Shown piece by piece: positions 8,492 to 17,015 of a DNA stretch of 64,000 bases; the first letter of the stretch is position 1; the number at the start of each line of letters is the position of its first letter. A program made the position numbers and the translations under genes. The notes beneath the pieces were generated by a model. That model was not told where the DNA came from, did no database searches, and saw only the letters and a program-made list of their open reading frames with translations. Source of the DNA: Romboutsia_E sp900604535 (GTDB lineage: Bacteria; Bacillota; Clostridia; Peptostreptococcales; Peptostreptococcaceae); the NCBI RefSeq assembly GCF_900604535.1, contig NZ_UWOT01000005.1:191473-255472 (forward strand), written 5' to 3'.

Positions 8492-9403
8492 TTATTTTTT
8501 ATTAAATATTATACTACACTCATCTGCATCTATTTTACACTTAATGCCAAAAGGAATTGTCACTATAGGCTTACAATGTCCTGATTTAATATTATATAAA
8601 GTTGGCTTTTTATATCTATTAGCAATTTCAACTAATAAATCAATAAGGTCACAATCTTGTTTAGTACTTTTTCTACAATCATTAAAATCGCCAAATATGA
8701 TTCCATTACAGTCATCAAATTTCTTTGCTAAACTTAAATGGTTTAATAATCTATCTACTCTATATATATATTCTCCAACTTCTTCTATAAATAATATTTT
8801 GCCCCTTGTATCAATTTCATATTCTGTGCCTAAACTACAAGCTATCATAGATAAATTACCACCAATTATATCGCCACTGGCTTTACCTTTATATAAAGAT
8901 TTTATTGAATCTTTACAAGGATTTTTAAGTATTAATTCATCTTTAAAATTAATACACTCAATTAAGGATTTATATGAAAAATCATCCCATTTGTTAACTG
9001 TATTTGCCATAATTCCATGATATGTTACTAAGTCACACTTTTTATTAAATGCTATATGAAGTGCTGTTATATCAGAAAACCCTATAAATACTTTAGGATT
9101 ATTTTTTATTATATCATAATTTATCAAGTTTAATATTCTACTAGTCCCATATCCTCCTCGAAGACACATTATTGCATCTATATCAGTATCTAAGAACATA
9201 TTTTCTAAATCAGAAGCTCTTATTTCATCATTACCTGCTAAGTATCCTCTATAAGTTAAATAACAACTCTTACCTATTTTAACTTTATATCCATAACTTT
9301 CAATTCCTAATTTAATTTCATTAATTGTATATTCTCTTAAATCTCCAGATGGAGCGATTATTCCTATAGTATCACCTTTTTTAAGATTTTTAGGTATATT
9401 CAA
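8492..9403 (-). CDS. ldcA: Muramoyltetrapeptide LD-carboxypeptidase (S66 family)
   Basis: 303 residues. The N-terminus LKKGDTIGIIAPSGD and CLRGGYGTSRIL are hallmarks of peptidase family S66 (LdcA/MccF). The nucleophilic Ser is in FIGFSDITALH, the Glu of the triad in ILFIEEVGEYIYRVDR, and the His in KSGHCKPIVTIPFG. LdcA removes the terminal D-Ala from muropeptide tetrapeptides in the cytoplasm during wall recycling; MccF-type members instead detoxify microcin C-like compounds. The start is TTG 9403, six bases after GGGAGGAG. It is divergent from the D-aminopeptidase gene at 9519, and together they suggest salvage of D-amino-acid peptides. The LdcA versus MccF distinction is not certain. Confidence 0.85.
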   Translation of the reverse strand: MNIPKNLKKGDTIGIIAPSGDLREYTINEIKLGIESYGYKVKIGKSCYLTYRGYLAGNDEIRASDLENMFLDTDIDAIMCLRGGYGTSRILNLINYDIIKNNPKVFIGFSDITALHIAFNKKCDLVTYHGIMANTVNKWDDFSYKSLIECINFKDELILKNPCKDSIKSLYKGKASGDIIGGNLSMIACSLGTEYEIDTRGKILFIEEVGEYIYRVDRLLNHLSLAKKFDDCNGIIFGDFNDCRKSTKQDCDLIDLLVEIANRYKKPTLYNIKSGHCKPIVTIPFGIKCKIDADECSIIFNKK

Positions 9404-9518
9404 ACCTTACTCCTCCCTTATTTAATTACTAGTTTATATTTGGTCATAAATATTCTATACTTTAAATTAAGATGATATTACTAATATAGTCTTAATTTTT
9501 AAGAATTGGAGGTATATT

Positions 9519-10313
9519 ATGAAGATCTATATAAGCGCTGATATTGAAGGTACTTGCGGTATTGTAGATTGGAATGAGACTGAACTTGAACATAATTTAT
9601 CAACATATAGTAAACAACAAATGACTCAAGAAGTTAATGCTGCTTGTCTTGGAATAAATGAAATTGAAAAAAGTGATATATTAATTAAAGATGCTCATGA
9701 TAGTGGCCGAAATATTAACCCAATGAAATTACCTGAAAATATAAAAATTCTTCGAGGATGGACGAAAGACCCTCATGTTATGATGGCTGGTATAGATAAA
9801 AGCTTTGACGCATCCTTGTTTATAGGATATCATAGCCCTGCTACATTTAATGGAAATCCACTTTCTCATACTTTAGATACTCAATTTGAATATATAAAAA
9901 TAAATGATTCTATAGCTTCTGAATTTACAATCAATTCTTATACTAGTTTATATTATAATGTCCCTGTTGCTTTTTTAAGTGGAGATGAAATGTTATGCCG
10001 TCATGCAAAACAGTTAACCCCTAACATAATTACAGTTCCAGTTTCAAAAGGAATTGGTAATAGTTCTATATCAATACATCCATACCTTGCTCTAAAAAAC
10101 ATTAAACTAGGTGTGAAAGAAGCTCTATCAGGAGACTTATCTCGACATTTAATAAAGCTACCAAAACATTTTAAAGTCGAAATTAAATATAAAGAACACT
10201 ATAAAGCTTTTAAAGCATCTTTTTATCCTAATGTGAAATCAGTAGATTCTCAAACTATATTATTTGAAAGTAATGATTACTATGAAGTTTTAAGAATGTT
10301 GTTATTCATATAA
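9519..10313 (+). CDS. dppA: D-aminopeptidase, DppA-like (M55 family)
   Basis: 264 residues, about the family length. M55 metal and active-site motifs are in place: ISADIEGTCG (Asp8 and Glu10), KDAHDSGRN (His about 60) and FIGYHSPA (His about 105), followed by LSHT. DppA is a decameric zinc enzyme that releases N-terminal D-amino acids (for example D-Ala-D-Ala). Bacillus DppA is linked to use of D-peptides from cell wall. It has an AATTGGAGG site before ATG 9519. It is divergent from ldcA with a 115-base shared promoter region. Confidence 0.9.
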   Translation: MKIYISADIEGTCGIVDWNETELEHNLSTYSKQQMTQEVNAACLGINEIEKSDILIKDAHDSGRNINPMKLPENIKILRGWTKDPHVMMAGIDKSFDASLFIGYHSPATFNGNPLSHTLDTQFEYIKINDSIASEFTINSYTSLYYNVPVAFLSGDEMLCRHAKQLTPNIITVPVSKGIGNSSISIHPYLALKNIKLGVKEALSGDLSRHLIKLPKHFKVEIKYKEHYKAFKASFYPNVKSVDSQTILFESNDYYEVLRMLLFI

Positions 10314-10396
10314 ATTATTTAAACTTTTTAATATTTTTATGTAATTTTCTCTTCCATTTATAGTAAACTATTATATAGTATAGTTAGACTTGAGGA

Positions 10397-10858
10397 GTGA
10401 TTAAAATAAATAAAAAATATAAAATTCCTTTTTTTGAAATCCTTTCTTTGATTTTATTTTTTATAGTATTTTTCGGAATATCGTTTGTAATATTTACCTT
10501 TGTAGGTATTGGATTTTTGTCTTTTTTAGGCTTTGAATATAAATCAGTTGGCTCTGTAATACTATTTTTTGCGATTTATTTCTTAATTGGAAGTCCTATA
10601 GATTTTCTATGTACTTCTTTTTTAGATATTTTTAGGTATGTAAATAAATTACCTTATAAAGCTTATAAGATTATTGAATCTTTAATTGATATATTACTAA
10701 CCTTTATCACTGTAAATATTATAGATTTATTTATGAATTCTATAAGCATACCTACACATACAGAAATATTATTTGCCATATTATCTTATCTATTATCAGA
10801 ATGCGTAGACGTATTTGATATAGGAAAAAATAAAGACTCTAGCGAAGATGATAAATAA
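10397..10858 (+). CDS. YrvL-like multi-pass membrane protein with unusual start
   Basis: About 150 residues with four predicted membrane segments: ILSLILFFIVFFGISFVIFTF, GSVILFFAIYFLIGSP, LIDILLTFITVNIIDLF and EILFAILSYLL. A charged tail (KNKDSSEDDK) follows. The layout and the FGISFVIFTFVGIGFLSFLG stretch resemble the YrvL regulatory membrane family, but the match is weak. The start is odd: GAGGAG at 10392-10397 overlaps the only GTG. The codon at proper spacing is ATA (10406), with ATT at 10400 also possible. The listed start is the GTG. It is closed by a strong terminator. Confidence 0.55.
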   Translation: MIKINKKYKIPFFEILSLILFFIVFFGISFVIFTFVGIGFLSFLGFEYKSVGSVILFFAIYFLIGSPIDFLCTSFLDIFRYVNKLPYKAYKIIESLIDILLTFITVNIIDLFMNSISIPTHTEILFAILSYLLSECVDVFDIGKNKDSSEDDK

Positions 10859-10860
10859 AT

Positions 10861-10918
10861 AAAAAAGTAAGTTATAAAATAGGTCTTAGTTAGCTAATTT
10901 TTATAACTTACTTTTTTT
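10861..10918. terminator. Bidirectional terminator between YrvL-like and Gfo/Idh genes
   Basis: 18-bp arms (10861-10878, AAAAAAGTAAGTTATAAA, with its complement at 10900-10917) around a 21-base loop, between convergent genes. Confidence 0.8.
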
Positions 10919-10921
10919 TAT

Positions 10922-12199
10922 TTAAAATAAAGTATCTTCTATTTCGCTTGTCATGTCTATTGCATCTTTTAAGAATTCATCTATATATATAACCTGCTCA
11001 CTTACTCTTGAATACTCTGATGCAAATGCCATTATATGACTTTCTATAGATTCCTTAATACTATTATCAATCTTTTCATTTATAATTAAATCTATAAAAT
11101 GCTTAATAAGATTTTTATCTCCACCACCATGACTTAAATCATTTTTACCAAGCTTTAATACTTCCTCTTTTATATCTCCAAACTTTTTAATTCGTATTTC
11201 ATTTTCCTTAAAATTACCACCAACTTCACCATGTGTAAACATAAGTTTTATAGTCCTAGTACATTCTTTAGTAAATGCTGATAAGTTAAATGTTGCTGTT
11301 ACATCATTTTCAAACTCTATAATACTTACCATATTATCAACTACATTATTATCACATCTATATACACATCTTCCATATGGACCTTTTTTTAAAATTGTAT
11401 CTAGATTTTCTTTTGTTGGATTTATATGTACTGCATTATTCATCATTCTTTCATTTTCTAAATATATTTTTTTACATGAATAAGGGCAATTTTCTTCTTC
11501 ACTACATCTATAACAACTTTCACTCATAGTTAATTTAAAGTTATCACTATTAAAATGTTTTAAACTTCCAAATGAGGCAATCTTTCTACATTTACTTCCT
11601 GTAAGATATAATAGTATATCTAAGTCATGACAGCTTTTAGTCAACATTAGAGGTCCTGTATCACTACTATTTCTCCAGTTACCTCTTACATAACTATGTG
11701 CAAAGTGAAAATAACCTATATTTTCATTATGTTGTATACTTACTAGCGCTCCTAATTCCTTACTATCTATTATTTCTTTTAACTTCTTAAAAAACTCTGT
11801 ATATCTTAGCACATGACAAGTCATAAATACTTTATCAGTATATTTTTCTGCTAGCTCTTTTATATGTACTAATCCATCTAAACTATTAGCCATAGGTTTT
11901 TCTAAAAGAACATGATATCCTTTTTCTAAAGCTAACTTTGCTAGATTAAAATGTCTATCGTCATTAGTTGCTATTATTATTGCATCAGCTATTTTTTCTT
12001 TTTCAAAAAGTTCTTCTGCACTTTCAAATACATTTTCTTCTTTTAAATTATACTTCTTAGAAAATAAATCGCGTCTTCCCTTTTTAGTTTCTGCTACAGC
12101 CACTATTTCACAAACTTCTTGATTTTCAAAAATATACGGAGCATATGCATAAGTCCCTCTTACTCCTGCACCTACTACTGCAACTTTTACTTTTTTCAT
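10922..12199 (-). CDS. Gfo/Idh/MocA-family oxidoreductase
   Basis: 425 residues. The N-terminal Rossmann fold begins KVAVVGAGVRGTYA (GxGxxG class), followed by IIATNDDRHFNLAKLALEKG and the family motif LLEKPMANS with the conserved Lys. The C-terminal domain carries HDLDILLYLTGS and an acidic region. A cysteine-rich insert at about residues 225-250 (MSESCYRCSEEENCPYSCKK) is found in a subset of these sugar/inositol dehydrogenase-like proteins and may bind metal. The enzyme would oxidise or epimerise a sugar-like substrate with NAD(P); the substrate is unknown. It has an AAAGGGG site before ATG and no catabolic partners next to it, so pathway assignment is not possible. Confidence 0.85.
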   Translation of the reverse strand: MKKVKVAVVGAGVRGTYAYAPYIFENQEVCEIVAVAETKKGRRDLFSKKYNLKEENVFESAEELFEKEKIADAIIIATNDDRHFNLAKLALEKGYHVLLEKPMANSLDGLVHIKELAEKYTDKVFMTCHVLRYTEFFKKLKEIIDSKELGALVSIQHNENIGYFHFAHSYVRGNWRNSSDTGPLMLTKSCHDLDILLYLTGSKCRKIASFGSLKHFNSDNFKLTMSESCYRCSEEENCPYSCKKIYLENERMMNNAVHINPTKENLDTILKKGPYGRCVYRCDNNVVDNMVSIIEFENDVTATFNLSAFTKECTRTIKLMFTHGEVGGNFKENEIRIKKFGDIKEEVLKLGKNDLSHGGGDKNLIKHFIDLIINEKIDNSIKESIESHIMAFASEYSRVSEQVIYIDEFLKDAIDMTSEIEDTLF

Positions 12200-12356
12200 A
12201 TCTATTCCCCTTTTCTATAATACAACAATAAAATTATATTACTTACCCCTACAAAGTTATTATAGTATATTTTCAATTTATACAGTCTAGATTAATATAC
12301 TAATTTGTATTATAATTTTATTTACACAAAAATGATTTAACATTAGGAGGTTTTTT

Positions 12357-12704
12357 ATGGAAATCAAAAGATATGAAAATAATGGTAGAATGAGTTCTGC
12401 TGTAGTACATAACAATACAATTTATTTATCTGGTCAAGTTCATGCTGAAGGTGATGTTAAAGAACAAACTATCGGTGTATTAAGTAAAATAGAAAATTTA
12501 CTAGAAAAGTATAACTCAGATAAAAATCATATATTATCTGCTACAATATACTTAAAATCTATGAATGATTTTGCTGATATGAACTCAGTTTGGGATAATT
12601 GGGTTGAAGATGGACATGAACCTGCTAGAGCTTGTGTAGAAGCTAAAATGGCTAGAGAATGTTTATTAGTTGAGATATCAATAGTAGCAGCTACTAAGTA
12701 TTAA
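12357..12704 (+). CDS. RidA family reactive-intermediate deaminase
   Basis: 115 residues, the family length. Core motifs are VHNNTIYLSGQVHAEGDVKEQT, LLEKYNSDKNHILSATIYLKSMNDF and EPARACVEAKMARECLLVEIS. The conserved Arg in PARACVEA corresponds to the substrate carboxylate-binding Arg of RidA/YjgF. RidA hydrolyses reactive enamines/imines released by PLP enzymes. Some of these short 'Rid' proteins form separate subfamilies without deaminase activity, so the precise reaction is open. TTAGGAGG precedes ATG. It is monocistronic, followed by a large inverted repeat. Confidence 0.85.
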   Translation: MEIKRYENNGRMSSAVVHNNTIYLSGQVHAEGDVKEQTIGVLSKIENLLEKYNSDKNHILSATIYLKSMNDFADMNSVWDNWVEDGHEPARACVEAKMARECLLVEISIVAATKY

Positions 12705-12731
12705 AAATACTATTTTTAATATAAGCTCTTT

Positions 12732-12815
12732 GGGCAGGAGGTAATGAAAATATTCTAGTCATGCAGCTGGAAAGATGCTGCAAATGACTAGAATATTTTT
12801 CATTAACCCTTTGCC
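12732..12815. repeat. 84-base imperfect inverted repeat between ridA and glpK
   Basis: Arms 12743-12769 and 12776-12804 pair over about 26 bp with one A bulge and a TT bulge (shared core ATATTCTAGTCAT then GCAGC), around a 9-base loop. The outer flanks GGGCAGGAGGT and AACCCTTTGCC are also partly complementary (GGCA..GG). It may act as a bidirectional terminator for the convergent genes. It lacks the usual terminal T run at the stem base, and its T5 run lies inside the stem, so it is larger and differently built than every other terminator here. Confidence 0.6.
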
Positions 12816-12834
12816 TTAAGTAGTTATATCAATA

Positions 12835-14343
12835 TTATTCTTCATCTTCTTTTGCCCATTGTAGGGATCTTGATACTGCTTTATTCCATCCTTTATATAG
12901 CTTTTCTCTTTTTTCACTTTTCATATTTGGGTTGAATTCTTTTTTAACTTTCCATTTTGATGTTATTTCATCTTTATTTTTATAAAATCCAACTGCTAGC
13001 CCTGCTAGATATGCAGCTCCTAATGCTGTTGTTTCTGTTATTTCTGGTCTATCTATATTTATATCTAATATATCTGATTGGAATTGCATTAAAAAATTAT
13101 TACTACTTGCACCTCCATCAACTTTTAAATTCTTTACTTTAATATTAGAGTCTTGTTCCATTATATTTATTACATCTTTAGTTTGATATGCTATAGATTC
13201 TAATGTTGCCCTTATAATATGCTCTTTTTTAGCTCCTCTTGTAAGTCCTAGTATCGTTCCTCTTGCATACATATCCCAATAAGGTGCTCCAAGCCCTGTA
13301 AATGCTGGAACTACATATACTCCATTTGTATCATTTACTTTAGTTGCATATTCTTCACTGTCTTTTGCATTTTTTATCATTCTAAGCTCATCTCTAAGCC
13401 ATTGAATTGATGCTCCCCCCATAAATATACTTCCTTCTAGGGCATATTGTATTTTTTCATCAATACCCCAAGCAATAGTTGTTATAAGTCCATTATTAGA
13501 CCTAACTAATTTTTCACCTGTATTCATTAGTAAAAAGCATCCTGTTCCGTAAGTATTCTTTGCACAACCTTCTTCAAAACATGTTTGTCCAAATAATGCA
13601 GATTGTTGGTCACCTGCACATCCTGATATTGGAATTTGCGCTCCTGCTAACATTTGTGAGTCTGTATGTCCATATATATAGCTTGATGGTTTTACATCAG
13701 GAAGAATAGATTTAGGTATATTTAATTCTTTTAATATATCCTCATCCCATTTTAATTCTTTTATATTATACATCATAGTTCTTGATGCATTAGAATAGTC
13801 AGTTACATGAACTTTCCCATGAGTTAATTTCCATATAAGCCATGTATCTACTGTACCAAATAATAGTTCTCCATTTTCTGCTTTTTCCCTAGCACCTTCT
13901 ACATTATCAAGTATCCATTTTACCTTTGTAGCTGAGAAGTATGCATCTATTAAAAGGCCTGTCTTATCCTTTATTATATTTTCTAAGCCTTTACACTTCA
14001 ATTCATTACATATATCCGATGTTCTTCTACATTGCCATACTATGGCATTATAGACTGGTTTGCCTGTATTTTTATCCCAAAGAATAGTTGTTTCTCTTTG
14101 ATTTGTAATTCCAATAGCTGCTATTTCATCTGGAGTAATCCCTGCAGTTTCTATAACTTCTCTCATAACACCACTTTGTGATCCCCAAATTTCCATTGGA
14201 TTATGCTCTACCCATCCTGGCTTAGGATATATTTGTGTAAATTCTTTTTGTGCAGTCTCTACTATTTCACCTTTATCATTAAATAATATGGCCCTAGAAC
14301 TAGTTGTACCTTGATCTAATGCCATTATATATTTTTTTGCCAT
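12835..14343 (-). CDS. glpK: Glycerol kinase
   Basis: 502 residues, essentially full-length FGGY-family kinase. It is recognisable from end to end: MALDQGTTSSRAILFND (phosphate-binding motif), YPKPGWVEHNPMEIW, GITNQRETTILWDKNTGKP, CAGDQQSALFGQ, AFTGLGAPYWDMYARG and KVDGGASSNNFLMQFQSD. It phosphorylates glycerol to sn-glycerol-3-phosphate in the cytosol. The HPr-dependent phosphorylation loop common in Firmicutes (His in a 'HMGGAS'-like region) is not obvious; FMGGASIQWLRD lacks it. The site AAGGAGG precedes ATG. No glpF, glpD or glpP neighbour is present in the window. Confidence 0.97.
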   Translation of the reverse strand: MAKKYIMALDQGTTSSRAILFNDKGEIVETAQKEFTQIYPKPGWVEHNPMEIWGSQSGVMREVIETAGITPDEIAAIGITNQRETTILWDKNTGKPVYNAIVWQCRRTSDICNELKCKGLENIIKDKTGLLIDAYFSATKVKWILDNVEGAREKAENGELLFGTVDTWLIWKLTHGKVHVTDYSNASRTMMYNIKELKWDEDILKELNIPKSILPDVKPSSYIYGHTDSQMLAGAQIPISGCAGDQQSALFGQTCFEEGCAKNTYGTGCFLLMNTGEKLVRSNNGLITTIAWGIDEKIQYALEGSIFMGGASIQWLRDELRMIKNAKDSEEYATKVNDTNGVYVVPAFTGLGAPYWDMYARGTILGLTRGAKKEHIIRATLESIAYQTKDVINIMEQDSNIKVKNLKVDGGASSNNFLMQFQSDILDINIDRPEITETTALGAAYLAGLAVGFYKNKDEITSKWKVKKEFNPNMKSEKREKLYKGWNKAVSRSLQWAKEDEE

Positions 14344-14742
14344 TATGTATATGTCCTCCTTAAAAGTAACATTTCATTATTTATTATCTATTCATAATAT
14401 ATTAACATAAAATGATAAAATATATTATTTAAAATCTTATTATAATTAAATTTTTATTACCTTTATTATGATAATATATACGTAAATTTAATTATAATAG
14501 ATATATTTATAATGATTTTTTAAATTTTATATTAATTTAGAATATAAATTTAATATTTTCTAAAGATTTCAATTTCATTTATTTTCATTTCTTATAATTT
14601 ATGATAAAATATTTAATGTATTTTCATTTGCATATTGTAAATTTAAATGTAGAGATTGAACATAATATTAATAACATAAATTTTTAGTTTCAATCCTAAA
14701 ACGTTATTATAATCAAACATTTATTTAAACTAGGAGGTCAAT
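14344..14742. other. Intergenic region, 399 bases, extremely AT-rich
   Basis: It lies between divergent glpK and a membrane protein gene, so it must hold both promoters. I see a TATAAT at 14708-14713 that could serve the right-hand gene. A spaced inverted repeat pairs 14653-14660 (AGATTGAA) with 14689-14696 (TTCAATCC, seven matching bases). No open frame, RNA motif or catabolite site stands out. Confidence 0.4.
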
Positions 14743-15198
14743 ATGGGCTTAAAAGACAAATTCGCTGAATCATTTGCTAGATCAAAAACTATGAGTGAAC
14801 CAGAGAGAAAAGCTAATGAGGTTATGGGGAAATTATTAATGAAAAAAGCAATTTTACCTATAGTAATCATGTTAGTATTAATCATAGTTGGTGCGGTTGC
14901 AGATATCAATGGTTGGTTAATATTCGGTATAAATGTATTAATAGCAGTTGCATCTTATTTCTACATAAAAAAATCTGGAGAAAAGTACCAAAACTTTAAA
15001 CCTTATGTAGGTAACTTAATAAGCTTAGAGAAAAAAGGTAAAAAAGAATATGTTGCAATAATAAAGCAAGGTAAATTACCTGTTAAGTTACAAATAGCTT
15101 ACGGTGGAGAAGATTTAGAGCATGTTAGAAAAAATCAATTAATCCAAATAAGCTACAATCCAGATGAAAAGATAGCTATATTAGTTAATAAGCAATAA
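14743..15198 (+). CDS. Two-TM membrane protein of unknown function
   Basis: 151 residues. A cationic N-terminus (about 1-40) is followed by two adjacent hydrophobic segments, AILPIVIMLVLIIVGAVA and GWLIFGINVLIAVASYFYI (about 41-80). A soluble C-terminal domain of about 70 residues has a beta-like pattern (KKEYVAIIKQGKLPVKLQIAY). I do not recognise the family; the C-terminal part resembles small OB-like membrane-attached domains. TAGGAGGTCAAT before ATG and lower than average T-rich codon decay support real coding. Stand-alone gene closed by a terminator. Confidence 0.6.
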   Translation: MGLKDKFAESFARSKTMSEPERKANEVMGKLLMKKAILPIVIMLVLIIVGAVADINGWLIFGINVLIAVASYFYIKKSGEKYQNFKPYVGNLISLEKKGKKEYVAIIKQGKLPVKLQIAYGGEDLEHVRKNQLIQISYNPDEKIAILVNKQ

Positions 15199-15216
15199 TA
15201 TTAATCATATATATGC

Positions 15217-15248
15217 AAAAAAGAGTGCCTTTAAGGACACTCTTTTTT
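15217..15248. terminator. Bidirectional terminator
   Basis: AAAAAAGAGTG (15217-15227) pairs with CACTCTTTTTT (15238-15248) between convergent genes. Confidence 0.85.
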
Positions 15249-15254
15249 ATGTAG

Positions 15255-15518
15255 CTACTCATCTTCTTTATCTACATATTTTTTATAAATTTTAAGTGCT
15301 GTTGCAAGCTGATCTGGACAAGACGTTCCTCTATCTTTACATGGTATGTTTTCTAATTTATCTATGATTTCATCTATATTTTTGCCTTCAACTAATTCTT
15401 TTAATGCAATTAAGTTTCCTGCACATCCACCTTCAAATACAACATCTTTTAATATATCATCTTCTATATTTAATAATATAGAAGATGAACATACACCTTT
15501 AGTGTAATATCTATACAT
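15255..15518 (-). CDS. TSCPD domain protein (TIGR03905 type)
   Basis: 87 residues, the typical full length of this clostridial family. It holds the cysteines of the TSCPD fold: KGVCSSSI, FEGGCAGNLIALKELVEGK, IPCKDRGTSCPDQLATAL, with the name-giving TSCPD sequence at about residues 66-70. TSCPD domains occur at the C-terminus of some ribonucleotide reductases. The stand-alone version has no known role, though the Cys pattern suggests metal binding. A GGGGGGG site precedes ATG. Monocistronic. Confidence 0.9.
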   Translation of the reverse strand: MYRYYTKGVCSSSILLNIEDDILKDVVFEGGCAGNLIALKELVEGKNIDEIIDKLENIPCKDRGTSCPDQLATALKIYKKYVDKEDE

Positions 15519-15664
15519 ATAACCCCCCCTATGTATATAATTTATGTTAAAAAAATCTAATTAATGATATAAAATATAATATAAATCTAGCATTTAATAT
15601 ACATATATGCTTTAATTTATTTATATATTATTAATATTAATGTAAATGTAAGGGATGTGATAAA

Positions 15665-16081
15665 TTGAAAATAGATTTAATTTTTGAAAAGTATTTTAGA
15701 TTTTTAACATTGTTATTTTGGCCAATAATTTGCTATAAATGGATTTTTATACAAAATAAATATATTGAGTATATATTCTTTTCAATTTATACATTTTGTG
15801 GTCTAGTTTATATAATTGCTATAATCTTATATTATACAAAAGAAAAAAAGTTAAGAGATATAAATTTATGGTATAGATTAAGTACCTCTACTTCTTATAT
15901 ACTAACGCTTTCTAATTTTTTATTGTTTCCAACTAATATTACATTATTATACTTAAAATTCATTTCAATATTTGTTTATTTTTATTTTTCTTGTAAAATG
16001 GTATTCAAATTTAAAAATGAAGAAGGTGTAGTTGGAATAATATCATCTCTACTATTAATTTCAATAGCAATCTTTTACTAA
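15665..16081 (+). CDS. Small multi-pass membrane protein
   Basis: 138 residues with four hydrophobic segments: FLTLLFWPIICYKWIFI, IEYIFFSIYTFCGLVYIIAIIL, STSTSYILTLSNFLLF and FISIFVYFYFSCKM, plus a final hydrophobic tail GIISSLLLISIAIFY. No family recognised, no charged functional motif. The start is TTG 15665, eight bases after AAGGGATG. Stand-alone gene between the TSCPD gene and the parvulin gene. Confidence 0.5.
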   Translation: MKIDLIFEKYFRFLTLLFWPIICYKWIFIQNKYIEYIFFSIYTFCGLVYIIAIILYYTKEKKLRDINLWYRLSTSTSYILTLSNFLLFPTNITLLYLKFISIFVYFYFSCKMVFKFKNEEGVVGIISSLLLISIAIFY

Positions 16082-16185
16082 TATTTTACTTATACTGGAA
16101 ATATTAGACATATCAAATTTTTTTTGATATTATTTATATTAAAGGCTAATATTAATAATGAATACATATAAAGGAGTCAATAATT

Positions 16186-16941
16186 ATGGAAAAAAAAGTT
16201 TTAGCTAAAGTTGGAGAAAAAGAAATAACTAATTTAGATGTTGAGGCAATATTAGGAGGATTAGATCCTTATCAAGCAGCTCACTTCAACTCTGATCAAG
16301 GAAAAAAGCAAATACTAGAAGATTTAGTTAACCAAGAATTATTATACATAGAAGCTAAGGAAAACAACTTCGATCAAGACGCTGAATTCAAAGCTGAATT
16401 AGAAAGAGTTAAAGAAAATATGTTAAAGCAATATGCTATGAACAAAGTTTTAACTAGTGTTACTTTAACAGAAGAAGAAAAAGAAGCTTTCTTTAATGCT
16501 AATAAAGACAGATTTGTAAAGCCTGATACAGCTTCTGCTAAACACATATTAGTAGATAATGAGGAAAAAGCTAGTGATTTATTAAATAAAATAAATGCTG
16601 GAGAAGTTACTTTTGAGGCTGCTGCAACTGAACATTCTTCTTGCCCATCAAAAGATGCTGGTGGAGATTTAGGTACTTTCGAAAGAGGACAAATGGTTCC
16701 TGAATTCGATGAAGCTGTATTCACTATGAATAAAGGTGAAGTAGTTGGACCAGTTAAAACTCAATTTGGATATCACTTAATAAAATTAGAAGATAGACAA
16801 CAAGGTGGGCAATCTGAATATGCAGAAGTTAAAAGCGAAATAGAAAAAGCTTTAACTTACCAAAAACAAAGTGAAGCTTACACTAACAAATACAATGATT
16901 TAAAAACTAAATACAATGATATGGTTAAATTCAACGACTAA
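16186..16941 (+). CDS. Parvulin-type peptidyl-prolyl cis-trans isomerase
   Basis: 251 residues. An N-terminal SurA/trigger-like helical region (about 1-110, starting KVGEKEITNLDVEAIL, with ILEDLVNQELLY) is followed by a complete parvulin domain (about 113-208). That domain contains SAKHILVDNEEKA, FEAAATEHSSCPSKDAGGDLGTFERGQMVPEFDEAVF and VVGPVKTQFGYHLIKLEDR. The His and Cys/Ser positions of the parvulin active site are present. Unlike PrsA there is no signal peptide or lipobox, so this version appears cytoplasmic. It would assist protein folding. AAAGGAG site before ATG; strong terminator after. Codon use is more GC-balanced than its neighbours, consistent with high expression. Confidence 0.92.
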   Translation: MEKKVLAKVGEKEITNLDVEAILGGLDPYQAAHFNSDQGKKQILEDLVNQELLYIEAKENNFDQDAEFKAELERVKENMLKQYAMNKVLTSVTLTEEEKEAFFNANKDRFVKPDTASAKHILVDNEEKASDLLNKINAGEVTFEAAATEHSSCPSKDAGGDLGTFERGQMVPEFDEAVFTMNKGEVVGPVKTQFGYHLIKLEDRQQGGQSEYAEVKSEIEKALTYQKQSEAYTNKYNDLKTKYNDMVKFND

Positions 16942-16947
16942 TATCTA

Positions 16948-16991
16948 ATATAAATAAAGCCTAGTAAATTTTACTAGGCTTTATTTATATT
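16948..16991. terminator. Terminator after parvulin gene (bidirectional)
   Basis: Perfect stem of about 18 bp (core AAAGCCTAGTAAA with its complement) immediately after the stop; AT-rich arms serve the convergent CBS gene as well. Confidence 0.85.
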
Positions 16992-17015
16992 ATGTAATTT
17001 TTAATTATTATCTTC

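Noticed and set aside
12957..13142. Leu/Tyr-rich plus-strand frame inside glpK
   Set aside because: Shadow of the glycerol kinase coding strand.
14651..14700. CRISPR repeat-like stretch (GATTGAA...TTCAATCC)
   Set aside because: It occurs once, with no regularly spaced copies and no cas genes.
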